Shown piece after piece: positions 43,223 to 54,082 of a stretch of DNA of 64,000 nucleotides. Origin of the DNA: Sugiyamaella lignohabitans (Eukaryota > Ascomycota > Dipodascomycetes > Dipodascales > Trichomonascaceae); NCBI RefSeq assembly GCF_001640025.1, contig NC_031673.1, forward strand, positions 682,001 to 746,000, read 5' to 3'. Position 1 is the first letter of the stretch. Each line of letters starts with the position of its first letter. Below the pieces are notes generated by a model that was given only the letters and a program-made list of their open reading frames with translations, ran no database searches and was not told the origin of the DNA. The position numbers and the translations under genes were made by a program.

Positions 43223-44275
43223 ATGTCGAGTTCACAGAGTCGAAGCGTGCCACTGGTGAACAGATCACCTGCCAAACGGCCAGTTTCCTCTACTCCACGA
43301 TCCCCTCTGGCTTCACCCAATAAATCACCGTCAAAATCGAGGAGTGGGAGGCTGAGTCGTGCCGTCAGTAGATTATCAGTTTCAGATTCGATAGATATCT
43401 TCGAATCACCATCAGTACTTCTGGAAATCAGTCAGACTGTTGTCAAAGCAGGGTTCCCTGGTGATGCGGTTCCTCAGGTCACTTATCATACAGATATCCC
43501 TCTTTGGAATAGACCTGATGATGAATCGGCAGATATCCCTCCCGTTCGCTTGTATTTATTAAATGTGCTACAAGAGATTCTCATCCAGTCGCTGCTGGTA
43601 ACTCCAAAAAGTATCTCTGTGTTTGTCCTTGAAAGCCCTCTAATATCCAATACGTTTAAACAACTAATTGGACAAGTCCTTCTTCTGGATCTACAAGTCA
43701 AATCAGTCACTTTTCAACCTTTGGCTGTAAATGCAGTAGTAGGTGCTGGTGCGTCATGTGGACTAGTGATAGATCTTGGATGGGACGAAGCAGCCATGAT
43801 CCCTGTTTATGATTTAAGAGAATTGTCCAGTAAGGCCCGTTTCACCACCCGGTCCACTAAAAAGCTGTTTCATAAGTACAGAGACACTGCATTGGCAGAA
43901 TCTAAACCATTCACGACTTGGCGTGAGTTCCGGCATCAAACATTAGCATCGACATTTTCCACGAGTGAAATAACGGAATTGGCACAAGAACTCTTCATAA
44001 AACAGAACGAGCCTTACCCCGATGATGACAACTTATCATTACCCCTAGTGATTTCGAAATTAATAGGCAGCCTCGACGCCAACCTTCGTGGGCCATGCTC
44101 AGAAAACATAGTCTTCACTGGAGGGCTGCAACTCCCCCCTGAAATTTACATCTCAATCATCAACGAAGTACAGACGTCCTGGCCCAAAGCGAGACTAATC
44201 CACAGCATCGGAAGCTGGGCTGGCGCCAGCGCATATTTATCCTCCATCATAGCGTATCACTCGCAACTTCACTAA
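43223..44275 (+). CDS. ARP10: Dynactin pointed-end actin-related protein Arp10
   Basis: Actin-related subunit that caps the pointed end of the dynactin Arp1 filament. The 350-residue product starts with a Ser/Pro/Arg-rich tail of about 50 residues, then a divergent actin fold. This includes VLLEISQTVVKAGFPGDAVP (actin subdomain 1 entry, where actin has DNGS), CGLVIDLGWDEAAMIPVYD (second phosphate loop region), ENIVFTGGLQLP (the VLSGG equivalent), and IGSWAGASAYLSS near the end (compare WIGGSI in actin). The nucleotide loops are altered, as usual in Arp10/Arp11. The frame is open from a TTG at 43211; the ATG at 43223 is used. Partner of the dynein intermediate chain encoded 12 kb away. Confidence 0.85.
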   Translation: MSSSQSRSVPLVNRSPAKRPVSSTPRSPLASPNKSPSKSRSGRLSRAVSRLSVSDSIDIFESPSVLLEISQTVVKAGFPGDAVPQVTYHTDIPLWNRPDDESADIPPVRLYLLNVLQEILIQSLLVTPKSISVFVLESPLISNTFKQLIGQVLLLDLQVKSVTFQPLAVNAVVGAGASCGLVIDLGWDEAAMIPVYDLRELSSKARFTTRSTKKLFHKYRDTALAESKPFTTWREFRHQTLASTFSTSEITELAQELFIKQNEPYPDDDNLSLPLVISKLIGSLDANLRGPCSENIVFTGGLQLPPEIYISIINEVQTSWPKARLIHSIGSWAGASAYLSSIIAYHSQLH

Positions 44276-44294
44276 AATCACGATCTGATCGGTC

Positions 44295-44427
44295 TGCCTC
44301 CGGCGGCTGGGGCGTTGCCCCAGACCCCACTGTGCTCGCTGCTCGAGCAGCCTAGTTGCCCAAGGCTCGATTCGAGCGAAGCGAGAAGAGCAACGGGGTC
44401 TGGGGCAGCGCCCCAGCCGCCGGAGGC
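44295..44427. repeat. GC-rich palindromic element, full diverged copy
   Basis: Arm hairpin loops differ from other copies (GTT on the left, AGC on the right), while the TGGGGC/GCCCCA stems are intact. The left inner hairpin is altered (TGCTCGCTGCTCGAGCA); the right is alpha-like (GATTCGAGCGAAGCGAGA). It begins 20 bases after the ARP10 stop, between convergent ARP10 and PWP1. Confidence 0.9.
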
Positions 44428-44494
44428 AGGTCGGCGACAGAAGGAGAGGAGTCGTCTAAAACTGTTTCTTTTTGAGCTATGAGCTTTATATAAA

Positions 44495-46198
44495 TTACAT
44501 TTCCTCATCGGAGTCACCGCCATTTTCAGCAGCGTCGGCACCGGCTTCGTCGTCGTCCTCCTCTTCATCGTCTTCGGTGACACCAACAATGACTTCCTTA
44601 GCAGACTCTTTGCGAAGGGTCGAGACCTGCTTTCCAAAACTGCCACGGACGGTTCTGTTTGAGAGAGTGTCCCATACTCTGACAATACCCTGGCTACCAG
44701 CAGCCACCACGTGGCCAACAGCCTCCTTATCAGGGGCAAAGCCAACAGAGAAGACCTTGCCAATGTCCAAATCACGGGAAAGAATGAGAGAAGGTCCACT
44801 GGCAGGCGATAGGTTCCACAGTTTGGTGCTTTTGTCGGTAGATGCAGTGACCATGTATCCATCAATGAACTTATTGACGTCGAAACTGGTGATACCATCA
44901 TCGTGAGCTTGAAGAGTCCACAGACTTTTGCCTTCTTGACGAGCGTCAAACTTGTGAATGCGACCGTGTTCTGTAGAGATATAAAACTCGTTACCATTGC
45001 TGGCCCAGAGGCCTCCCTCAATATCACCGTCGACCTTCCATTTACGCTGGCCCTCGGATCCACTGACTCTTAAATCAGAAACAATAGCAGTGGCATCGTA
45101 ACCACCAGACAACAAAATCGAGCCCTCAACAGGGTTAAATGCAACAGTACTGACTTTATTGTCATGGAATTGGAAACTTTTAGCACACACTCCATTGTTC
45201 AGATCCCACAGCTTTACAGTGGTATCAGCAGAACCAGATGCTAACAAGTTTCTATGAAGTTTGTTTGCTGACAAGGACAGAACAGCATCAACATGGTACT
45301 GGTCGTTTCTCAGCTTGGAGTTGATCTTCTTCTGCTTCTTTTTAGATTTCTTACTAGGGCCAACCGACAAATGGTCATTGGCATTGTCTGGACGTTGACC
45401 AAGAATAAGGTCTGGGTAAGCGCTGTCAACAACATCTAAATTCCAAACCTCAATTTCTGGCTCGAAAGTACCGATAGCAGCGAAATTACCAACTCTATCA
45501 GGACCAGATGCCTGTACTTTGTTACCAGCCTGGTAACCAATCCACTCTACACAAAGAGGGAACGAGGGAAGCATCAGGTCATGGTGAACATATAAAGTAG
45601 GTTCGTCAATAGCATCTTCCTCGTCATTTTTGGACTCAGAGTTCTCGTTATAAACATAAACTTCCAAGTAACTGATATCGTCTTCAGTTTTGGTAGCTAA
45701 GATAAGATTGTCAGAGGGCAGGATTTGTAGTTCTTCTCTCTCTTCGTCTTCATCCTCAGCATTAGGAAGAGTAATATAAGGATCCTTTTCACCGGGTTCG
45801 TAGTATGCAAGAGATTGAACACCATTGAACATTCCCATTTTCTCACCCTCTCCTTCGTCTTCGTCGTTATCGTAATTTTCCAGATCATACTCTTTCAAGT
45901 CGTCGTCCTCTTCGACCTCAGCATCACCATCTTCATTGCTAGCATTAAATTTCACACTCTTCTTTTCAGATTTAACAGCGACATCAACATTTTCATCAGC
46001 AGCCTCAGTCACTTCAGCATCAGCATCAGCATTGACATCAGCACCCTCGGCCTCTGCCTCCTCAAGAGCCTCCTGAGCGTCTTTCAACTGTAGCTTGGCC
46101 AAGTGGGATATCCGCTCGACTTCTTCGTCATTTAAATCGTACTTGACAGGAAACTCTGCTGCAAAGCCCCTTGGGACCCAACTCGTAGCAGAAATCAT
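44495..46198 (-). CDS. PWP1: Pwp1-like WD-repeat ribosome biogenesis factor
   Basis: Nucleolar WD40 protein needed for 25S rRNA maturation and pre-60S assembly. The 567 residues begin MISATSWVPRGFAAEFPVKY, the hallmark Pwp1 opening. A highly acidic region (residues 45-125) follows, with runs of Glu/Asp/Ala. WD repeats include LLASGSADTTVKLWDLNNGV, ILLSGGYDATAIVSDLRV, and MVTASTDKSTKLWNLSPA. The C-terminal 40 residues are again acidic (EDDEEEDDDEAGADAAENGG), common in nucleolar factors. Single exon. It converges on ARP10 with a GC-rich element between. Confidence 0.93.
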   Translation of the reverse strand: MISATSWVPRGFAAEFPVKYDLNDEEVERISHLAKLQLKDAQEALEEAEAEGADVNADADAEVTEAADENVDVAVKSEKKSVKFNASNEDGDAEVEEDDDLKEYDLENYDNDEDEGEGEKMGMFNGVQSLAYYEPGEKDPYITLPNAEDEDEEREELQILPSDNLILATKTEDDISYLEVYVYNENSESKNDEEDAIDEPTLYVHHDLMLPSFPLCVEWIGYQAGNKVQASGPDRVGNFAAIGTFEPEIEVWNLDVVDSAYPDLILGQRPDNANDHLSVGPSKKSKKKQKKINSKLRNDQYHVDAVLSLSANKLHRNLLASGSADTTVKLWDLNNGVCAKSFQFHDNKVSTVAFNPVEGSILLSGGYDATAIVSDLRVSGSEGQRKWKVDGDIEGGLWASNGNEFYISTEHGRIHKFDARQEGKSLWTLQAHDDGITSFDVNKFIDGYMVTASTDKSTKLWNLSPASGPSLILSRDLDIGKVFSVGFAPDKEAVGHVVAAGSQGIVRVWDTLSNRTVRGSFGKQVSTLRKESAKEVIVGVTEDDEEEDDDEAGADAAENGGDSDEEM

Positions 46199-48156
46199 TT
46201 TTTTTTCAAGTTTTCTTTAATCTTTTATCCACCGTTTAAACTATTAAACTTGGATATCAGAATTGATATACAGCAGACGTGAAGTTTCAGTGATCTGCAA
46301 AAAAAAATATCATTTATCGGAACCCTGACCGCTATCATTTTCTGTGCCATTGTCATGTGACTGAACTCTTAATATACCTGGTCCTAATAAATCAATATTA
46401 ATTCCTTGCTCTTATTCTGAAGGAAACTTTTAGCAGTTACATATTGACTTGAGCTGTTGGTGCTTCTTAAAGCAGAACACAGCTAGGGTCTATATCAGAT
46501 AGCTCCCCCTGGAGTATCGAGGTACGGGGGTTAGTGGTGAACTGGTTCATAAAAGAGAACTGACCTAGGGCGCAACAGCGTTGTTTGAGCTTCCCTGAAT
46601 AGTGTCTCCAGACCCTCGAATTCAACTAGTATTTCCTGGTCCAGTTCATATAATGAGCACTGCCAGATGAATCGACCAAAATTAAGTCTCCGCCTGGTCT
46701 CGTTCCAAGTATTATTTCCATCCCGTTGTTGGCTGGACTCTGCAGGTGTACAGACTAAGGGTGCAAATGATTGTATCCCCTGTTTATGGCATTTGAATCC
46801 ATGAGTAAGTGAAGTACAAGTGAAATTATATAATTCTCGTTTGTTTCTTATTGACAGATATATAAGTAATCATATTTTCACCAGTTTTAATCTGCCGAAT
46901 AAGTGGCATATGTGTTGAGCCTTCACCTTTTCATTTTCTATGCTGATACCATTGCTGCTGGATTCCTTTAGATTCAAGCTTCGTGAACAGTCCCAAGGCC
47001 TGACTCGATTGAAGCGAGAGGAGCAGCGGCGTCTGGAGTGGAGCCCCAGCCGCCGAAGGCATCTAACTGTTCCATGACTCTATCACCATATTAGCTCATG
47101 ACAGTAATACAATTGGGAGAAGTTTACAATTGTAGACTGTCAAATAAAGGACAGAAAACTAAACGAAGGGACTTAAGAGCTATATTCATAATCATCCATA
47201 AAACACAGAGTTAAGCACAATACATTTTAACTTTGGACCCTGCATATACCTGCATGCATGTGGTGCACGTCGAATTAGAAAGTAAAGGAGCTGATTATAT
47301 TCTGTTCAGAGGCACTAGATCCCACATACGCCACCCAAATGACTTGGGTCTGTTTTCTGGGATTTTGGATGGGACAGAACTTTTTTCTGATTCTTTCAAT
47401 TCCAGCAGCAACCAGTTTGTCAGTAGGCAAGACACTGATCGTCACTGCGGAGAAAGGTTGAGCTTTATGAGATACTGGACTATATCATGAACTATATCGA
47501 ATTTGGCTAAGCTATTTATTAGTAGAGTGTTCCATCCCAAGAACGCTATTTGGCCTCTCATGCCTGGACAATAAACCAGAAACCAGAAAAATTGGATCTA
47601 TGTCAGACGGTGGAAATTATCTGCCAATCTAACACGGTTCAGAGACTCACTCTATTAGAATCCTATATTTCCGTGATATACCTAATCCCACTAGATTCTT
47701 GAAGCGCCGAGTGACTTTAAATAAAATGGCTACAATATCTACTTAAACCCGCAATTCGATTATTCCAAGCCCATCACGTGACCTATATCATAGATTCCCC
47801 TGAGATCTCCTTTTGAGGCAGCAGTATAGCTGAATAAATGTCTTTCACTTGCAAAGTGACTTTATCAATAAATTTCCATGTTTCTCTCCTATCTTAACTG
47901 TTTTTATAAGCCTATAACGTGGTTATAATGATCCCCGAGATGGGGCCGTCGTAAGTAACCCTTGTTTTTCGTCCCATAATCTTTGAGGACCATCTCCATA
48001 AAAATGGTTGTAACTCCCGCTTTTTCTTCTCTTTTTCTTCTTTATCTAGTAAAACAATTCTGCCTGCTAAGTTTGCACACCGTTATTGTTCCAAGATCTT
48101 TTTAACCAGCGTTTCACTACTATTATCGTTTTTATTATCACTTGTTCTACTTAAGA
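46199..48156. other. Intergenic region between PWP1 and the PIP kinase gene
   Basis: About 2 kb between divergent genes. It contains a decayed GC-rich half element at 47002-47060 and a TCACGTGA site at 47774-47781, about 380 bases upstream of the kinase. A GTAAGT at 47951 with pyrimidine-rich sequence and TCTAG near 48049 could mark a small 5'-UTR intron. A frame at 47233-47490 starts with TTG and has no domain. Confidence 0.45.
47002..47060. repeat. GC-rich element, decayed single half
   Basis: Recognisable alpha hairpin remnant (GACTCGATTGAAGCGAGAG) and arm (TCTGGAGTGGAGCCCCAGC, then CGCCGAAGGC) with several unpaired changes. This is the only clearly eroding copy in a long intergenic region, which contrasts with the intact pairing of copies next to genes. 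Confidence 0.8.
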
Positions 48157-50340
48157 ATGGGTCTCCGTAAATTGTGTCGTAAATTTCGCCACCCCTTTGA
48201 GAGGGATGAGTCCGTGATTACCACCCATCACTCGTTTAATGATGGCGTAGTTGCGTCAAAGTCTATGCCACCTGATCATTTGAGAACTCGTCAAAATTCT
48301 TCTGTTGAGGGAATCCGTTCGTCCTATCCCAATTGTCAAGCCTTTTTGGCGAAGTATGGTACCAAAGACCAGGCTCCCAGAGATAATTCTCGTATTGGTA
48401 TTATTGAAAACCCCAGAAATTCCTATCCTAATTGTGAAAAGCTGGCCTACTATTCCAAGCGTAGTGCCTGTGGTAACCTCGCCCAAACAGGCTCAACCAG
48501 TCGCCCTTATCGTCATAAGGATTTTGATCTTATTAAGACTCCCCAGTCACCAACTGGATCCATTGACTCCAAAAAAACCCTTAATCCCGAAACGTTCTGG
48601 CCAACTACTGTAGTGAACCATTTAATATTTGAACAGAATGGTTACGAGGAATTCATTGCCAAAGGAATGAACTCTGACCTTGGAACTAAAGGCAATAACT
48701 CAGAGTTTGAGATGGATTCCACTCACTCTTCCGGAGCAGAAAATCTTCATCTTATTTGGAGCACTCCCAGTCAAGTCTCCCTTGTTACTGTAGACCAGTC
48801 ATCAACTAGTTCTGTTTCCACTGTTTGTTCAGAAGAGATTGTTCACCAAAATGTCTCGCAAATTACTGAACAGGTTATTAAGGCTTCTAATGCTTCTGAC
48901 AGTTTGGATTCCGAGGAAACATTGCACTCCTTGGTAAATCATGGTGACAAGCCAGTTTGTGAGGTTGTTACTATGCCCTCAAACAACGATACCGATGGCT
49001 CCTGTACTTCAGAGTCTTCTCAAAACTTCTCGGAGCTGACCAAGGAGGAGTCGACTAGCGATAAACCAACCTCGCCTCCTGTTAGACCTGTTAGACCCAG
49101 GGTTTGCCCATTTTTGTTGCAACCCGAAATTGATGAGATGATAGCAAAGGAGCGTGGTGAGTTGGTTACTTCCTCCGTCCTTCGTTGTGGCCAGTCGAAT
49201 CTTTCAGACACTTACGAGCTGCCTTCAGCCACCTCAGCCAGTATCTTGGAGGCCGCTACTCGCGAATATCCTCCACGCTTTGGATCAGTGGATGCTGCCC
49301 TGAATCCTGAAGTTGTAAAGTTTGACGAAGACAAGAAAACTATGCTCATGAAAAGAGCCCAAGCCAAAATTGATTCCTTAAAAAGAAAGCTTGGATTAAA
49401 GTCCAACCCTGTGGCTCCTAAGAAGTACCTAATTTTTTTAGGTATTTATTCTTCTCTAGTTGAGAACCCTCCCATTATTCACCCTGAAGTTAGAGTCCAG
49501 TTCTTTCTACCCGGACACAAAACGTTCAATGTTTCTCCCGATGCCGTGGTTCAGTGCCATTTCCCCTCTGTTTACGAGAATATTCGCACACTTCGTGGGT
49601 CTTATTTTCCCGAGTATTTGAACTCGTTTCTATTTGATCATCATGCTTTACACGTAAAATCACCAGGAAAGACCGATTCAGACTTTTATTTCACAGCTGA
49701 TCGAAAATACGTTATCAAAACAATTCAACGCAAAGAGCACAATACCCTAATGGGAGAGTCCTTCATGAAGGACTATTATTCTCACATTCAAGAGAATCCA
49801 GAGTCATTAATCCCTACTTATCTTGGTCATTTTACTCTTAGAACTCTTGGAAAAGACACTCATTTTGTTGTCATGAAGAACTTGGTTGGCACCGACGTCG
49901 ATACGGTCTATGATCTTAAAGGGATTAAGCACAGAAAGCGATCAGAAGCTACTAGTGCTATGAATGGCCGCGATATCAATAAAGACGGTGATTGGGTGGA
50001 GAACCAAGAGATCATTTTTATGGGAAAAGACAAGCGAAAGAAATTGTTAACCCAATTGGCCTCTGATGTTGCACTCCTTGAAAAATATAACATAATGGAG
50101 TACTCACTTTTGGTCGGTATTCATAAGGACCCTCAATCAAGCGAAATTAGACATGCGATGGGTATGATTGATTCTCTTTCTCCATATGGTGTATCCAAGG
50201 CACTGAAGTCGAATATTAGTAGAATCGTTCATCACCATTCCTCTCTCAATATTATCAATCCGAGAGATTATGGAAAGAGGTTTCTAAATTTCATTGGGTC
50301 TACCGTCGTACTGGAACGCGGTAGACCGATGACTTATTAA
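48157..50340 (+). CDS. Divergent phosphatidylinositol phosphate kinase
   Basis: 727 residues. The N-terminal 420 are mostly disordered, starting MGLRKLCRKF. The basic, Cys-containing start may bind membrane, but residue 6 is Leu, so classical myristoylation is doubtful. The C-terminal 300 form a PIPK domain: ATP lysine in YVIKTIQRKEHNTL (about 515), YDLKGIKHRKR (585; usual motif DLKGS), IMEYSLLVGIHKD (about 645), GMIDSLSPYGVSKA (668), and INPRDYGKRFLNFI. Two points differ from canonical Mss4/PIP5K enzymes. The Asp of MDYSLL, a proposed catalytic residue, is Glu, and the Lys-rich specificity loop is replaced by KALKSNISRIVHHH. So it may be a paralog with altered or weak activity. The first ATG in frame is at 48157. 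Single exon. Confidence 0.82.
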   Translation: MGLRKLCRKFRHPFERDESVITTHHSFNDGVVASKSMPPDHLRTRQNSSVEGIRSSYPNCQAFLAKYGTKDQAPRDNSRIGIIENPRNSYPNCEKLAYYSKRSACGNLAQTGSTSRPYRHKDFDLIKTPQSPTGSIDSKKTLNPETFWPTTVVNHLIFEQNGYEEFIAKGMNSDLGTKGNNSEFEMDSTHSSGAENLHLIWSTPSQVSLVTVDQSSTSSVSTVCSEEIVHQNVSQITEQVIKASNASDSLDSEETLHSLVNHGDKPVCEVVTMPSNNDTDGSCTSESSQNFSELTKEESTSDKPTSPPVRPVRPRVCPFLLQPEIDEMIAKERGELVTSSVLRCGQSNLSDTYELPSATSASILEAATREYPPRFGSVDAALNPEVVKFDEDKKTMLMKRAQAKIDSLKRKLGLKSNPVAPKKYLIFLGIYSSLVENPPIIHPEVRVQFFLPGHKTFNVSPDAVVQCHFPSVYENIRTLRGSYFPEYLNSFLFDHHALHVKSPGKTDSDFYFTADRKYVIKTIQRKEHNTLMGESFMKDYYSHIQENPESLIPTYLGHFTLRTLGKDTHFVVMKNLVGTDVDTVYDLKGIKHRKRSEATSAMNGRDINKDGDWVENQEIIFMGKDKRKKLLTQLASDVALLEKYNIMEYSLLVGIHKDPQSSEIRHAMGMIDSLSPYGVSKALKSNISRIVHHHSSLNIINPRDYGKRFLNFIGSTVVLERGRPMTY

Positions 50341-52399
50341 GAAGTTCATTCTCTCATGGTCTCCAGTGAGCTAGCCTATCTAGCAAGTTTTAGGGTCTTC
50401 ATTTCCATTCTCAAAGTTTGGTACTTGTCATAGACTGTTGGATCACGGTGAATTATTTTGTCTCGTTCTGAAGATTATCTGGAAAAACTCAATCCCTTGA
50501 GATCACAACTATTATGATTCCCTATTTGGTGCTATTGGAAAGAGTAGTCATTACGATTTCCTGTTGGATAGGCGATTCAGGGAGGGCATCCCGAGTCCCG
50601 ACTGACGTTGTCTATCATTCATTGATTTACTGGCCTTTTATCTGCATTTTCTCATCGTCCCTTGTTGTTCACTACATCCGTCGCCTTGCACACCGCGAGC
50701 AGCTGACCATTTAGTTCGTTCGACTACGGTAGTTACGGCTCCTTGCTGTTCTACTCCTGAATATACTGGCCCTATCCATTGACGGCGCAATCTTTCTTTG
50801 CGACTTTTTGGATTGGGATACAGTTCCACAATTTTTCATGGACGGATGATGAGGATTCAAGCAGATTTGAGGCTCAAGGATTCTTGTCTTGGGTGACCCT
50901 TTTTGGTCATCCTAAGACACCTTACCAATGACAATGAACTGTAATAGTTCCACCCTATCATAACATTGTAACTCAGGGTCCAGTTACTGAGGTTCCAAAG
51001 TTTTCCAAATCAATCTGACTTAGCAGGCGAACCGGCTTAACAGAAGTACTAACCCAATTATCTTGGAAACACATCATCATGAGTAAAAGTTGGGTAGTTT
51101 GGTATCACTGCGATCTTGATTGTTTGAACTTAATGTATTACGATTGTCCTCTTCTTTTTAATGTTTACTTTTAATATATGAATTTTCAAAATAGCACTTT
51201 TTAAAATCAGAACTCGCTGGTGAGCCACCCATCGTAATTTGTAAAGAAGTATATTACTATACAACTCTCTATGTAAGCTAACACCATAATTCAATGAAGT
51301 TATTAGGATCTTAGATTTAATATCAAGAGAGTGGTAATTGCGCAAACGGTACCGGAGTATGTGCATAATTTCATCTTATAACGCACGGGAATTATGGTAT
51401 ACAAATACTAATAGTATGTACTTCATGATTGTTTAGCATAATAGTACTAATGAAGAACCGAGGGACTCAGTGTCGACGAAAACCGATAACATAATAAATA
51501 GACGAAGGCATACCGTGTCAGTAGAGTAAAATCAACAACAATTGGTAAGAGAGTAATAGAAGTGGGTTCAATCAAGAGTGAGGTAATCACTATCCAGCCT
51601 AAAGTTTAGATCAGAATAAATTATCCCATTGAATTGATTCGTCGACCTCTGATTCAGAACCAGTTCCCAGGGTCCATGTCATAGTAGGGTGGTACTACCA
51701 TCGGAAAGTGGGTAATCCGGTGTCATGTCTACGTTAGTCCAAAACAGTCTCAGCCTTCGCTAAGAGTGATTCTCAAGAAAATGGAATGACTAGCAAGGTA
51801 GCAAGTCCCTCGAATTATGCTAGAGCGACCGGATAATATCATGAAGGAACGAACTCAACGTGTGATCACAGATTTACTAGATCCAGAGACCATGGAAGAT
51901 TGAATACTTGCAACTTACAGCAACCTCACTAAACCAATCTGAGCAGTTGTTTAGATTAATAATGCATTTCAAATGATTAGAAACATGAATCAAACTAAAA
52001 GTCGATTGATGAAATAATCGTTTTCCCATCCTTTCAAGGGTGACACAAAAGGCGATCTCAGGGGAACACTTAGAATGCAAATATCACGTGATCGTATGTG
52101 CAGATGATCTAACTGTGAATACTACGATTCTGGGATTAATATTTAGAGTCCTATTTACTAATTAATACATTCGGCAGCTTTATTTGCTAAAACTGATAGA
52201 TAATTTATCTTATAGTTAGTACTCGAGAATATATTGGTCAAAACGCTGACTCAACTATAGGTAAGGCAATACCCCCTGAAAAATACCCCGCTATAATAAT
52301 CATCACACGGCTGGAACTGCAAGAAGTAGATTAAAGCTCATGCTGTGCCAAACCTAGAAACACTGAGATCACTATTACAAGGCTGTTTTAAGCGATAGA
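50341..52399. other. Intergenic region between the PIP kinase and NMT1
   Basis: About 2 kb, AT-rich, between tandem genes. Frames at 50514-50714 and on the minus strand are short and featureless. A TCACGTGA site lies at 52084-52091, 309 bases before the NMT1 start. No RNA gene or repeat was recognised. Confidence 0.45.
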
Positions 52400-53878
52400 A
52401 TGTCTGGTTCAGAAAAAACCGAGTCCAGGGAAGAGTCCGCTGGTGCCAGTCAACCCTCTGAGGTCGTGGCTAAGGGCAATGCTGGTAGCAATTCCGGTAA
52501 ACCAGTTACCGCAGTGTCTTCAGCTGATACGAAGCCACCCAAGACTACTGGCATGAGACTGGAAGACCTGTTCAAGCTGCTGTCAATGCCAGATCCAAAG
52601 GCCGAACCAAAGCCAATGGACGAGTATAAGTTTTGGAAAACACAACCAGTAACTAAATTTGATGATGCAATTGATGCCGAGGGGCCAATTGACTCGAAAA
52701 CCGTTGACGACGTTTCTAAGGAACCGTCGCCACTGCCAGCTGGCTTCGAATGGTCTACTATTGACATTTCCCAGCCTGATAAAGTGCAAGAGATCTATGA
52801 TTTGCTATATGCCAACTACATTGAAGATGATGACGAGACATTTCGATTCAAGTACTCACCAGCATTCTTGGACTGGGGTCTTAAACCTCCCGGCTGGGTC
52901 AAGGACTGGAATGTCGGGGTGAGAGTTAAGGATACTGGCAAGCTTATTGGATTCATTTCTGGTATTCCTGGCACTTTACGTCTTAGAACTACTAATCCAG
53001 ATATTAAAGTTGCGGAAATCAACTTCTTATGTGTTCATAAGAAACTCCGATCGAAGAGACTTGCCCCAGTGCTGATTCGTGAAGTCACTCGTAGAGTCAA
53101 CCTTACAGGTGTTTGGCAGGCTCTATACACAGCAGGAGCTCTTCTGCCATCTCCAATCACCACTGCTAGATATTACCACCGATCGATCAACTGGCCCAAG
53201 TTGCACGATGTCGGGTTCACAGGTCTTCCATCCAATTCCACCCCTGCTAAACAGGTTGCCAAATACGCTCTGCCTTCTAAACCGACTCTGGAAACCCTGC
53301 GTCCCATGACTGTTGAAGATGTGTCTGAAGTTCATGAACTACTTGATACGTTCCTCAACAGATATGAACTGGTCCCCAAGTTCACTGAACAAGAGACCGC
53401 ACACTGGCTTCTCGACTCAGTACATGCATCCGAGCACGATAAGGTTATCTATTCTTACGTTGTCACTGACAGTGAGAACAAAATCACCGATTTCGTGTCT
53501 TTCTATGGACTCGAGTCCACTGTTCTTGGCAACTCGAAGTACGATTCGATCAACGTGGCCTATCTATTTTACTATGCCACAACAGCAGGACTCGGCGATA
53601 ACAAGTCCAGTGACAACGAATCAGTACTGAAAAGCAGACTGTTTGTCCTGATCCAAAATGCATTAATCCTCGCCAAAGCTAAGAACTTCGACGTATTCAA
53701 TGCTCTGTCGGTGCAGGACAACGCTCTGTTCCTCGAAGACCTGAAATTCGGTGCTGGTGACGGGTTCCTTAACTACTACCTCTTCAACTACAAGGCCTTC
53801 CCAATCCATGGTGGCATCTCCAAACGCGAGAAGAGCCTAGAACGCAAGCCCGGTGGCATTGGCGTGATCATGTTCTAG
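52400..53878 (+). CDS. NMT1: N-myristoyltransferase
   Basis: Transfers myristate from myristoyl-CoA to N-terminal glycines of proteins such as Arf GTPases and G-alpha subunits. The 492-residue protein starts with a disordered Ser/Glu/Lys-rich tail of about 70 residues, then the N-terminal domain with EYKFWKTQPVTKFDD (family motif FWxTQPV). Then come FRFKYSPAFLDWGLKPPGW, EINFLCVHKKLRSKRLAPVL (acyl-CoA-binding signature) and IREVTRRVN. The C-terminal domain contains FVSFYGLESTVL, VAYLFYYATT and FGAGDGFLNYYLFNY. It ends GGIGVIMF, where the terminal carboxylate is the catalytic base in the family; the usual end is similar. Single exon. CTG codes a conserved Leu here, supporting the standard code. 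Confidence 0.97.
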   Translation: MSGSEKTESREESAGASQPSEVVAKGNAGSNSGKPVTAVSSADTKPPKTTGMRLEDLFKLLSMPDPKAEPKPMDEYKFWKTQPVTKFDDAIDAEGPIDSKTVDDVSKEPSPLPAGFEWSTIDISQPDKVQEIYDLLYANYIEDDDETFRFKYSPAFLDWGLKPPGWVKDWNVGVRVKDTGKLIGFISGIPGTLRLRTTNPDIKVAEINFLCVHKKLRSKRLAPVLIREVTRRVNLTGVWQALYTAGALLPSPITTARYYHRSINWPKLHDVGFTGLPSNSTPAKQVAKYALPSKPTLETLRPMTVEDVSEVHELLDTFLNRYELVPKFTEQETAHWLLDSVHASEHDKVIYSYVVTDSENKITDFVSFYGLESTVLGNSKYDSINVAYLFYYATTAGLGDNKSSDNESVLKSRLFVLIQNALILAKAKNFDVFNALSVQDNALFLEDLKFGAGDGFLNYYLFNYKAFPIHGGISKREKSLERKPGGIGVIMF

Positions 53879-53918
53879 TCAACTTCAACCTCTGATTGAA
53901 CCTCCACGACTCGAGCAT

Positions 53919-53932
53919 GCCTCCGGCAGCTC
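53919..53932. repeat. GC-rich element, outer-end fragment
   Basis: GCCTCCGGCAGCTC, the first 12-14 bases of an arm, 14 bases before a full copy. The downstream part of the arm is missing. It may be the remnant of an insertion or rearrangement next to the neighbouring copy. Confidence 0.5.
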
Positions 53933-53946
53933 TTTTTTCCCGTACT

Positions 53947-54082
53947 GCCTCCGGCGGCTGGGGCTCTGCCCCAGACCCCGTAGCTCCTGCTTCGCAGGAG
54001 ATGGCAGGGACCGTCGACGTATCGACTCGAGCGAAGCGAGAGGAGCCACGGGGTCTGGGGCAGCGCCCCAGCCGCCGGAGGC
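53947..54082. repeat. GC-rich palindromic element, full copy (beta left, alpha right)
   Basis: Left arm loop TCT, beta hairpin CTCCTGCTTCGCAGGAG, spacer with GGGACCGTCGACG, alpha hairpin GACTCGAGCGAAGCGAGAG, right arm loop AGC. Located between the convergent stops of NMT1 and COX5. Confidence 0.92.

Noticed and set aside
47233..47490. 85-codon frame starting with TTG
   Set aside because: No ATG start, no domain, no splice continuity to a neighbour.
50514..50714. 66-codon frame with hydrophobic residues downstream of the PIP kinase
   Set aside because: Short, no domain, no promoter-like context; within chance expectation for a 2-kb gap.
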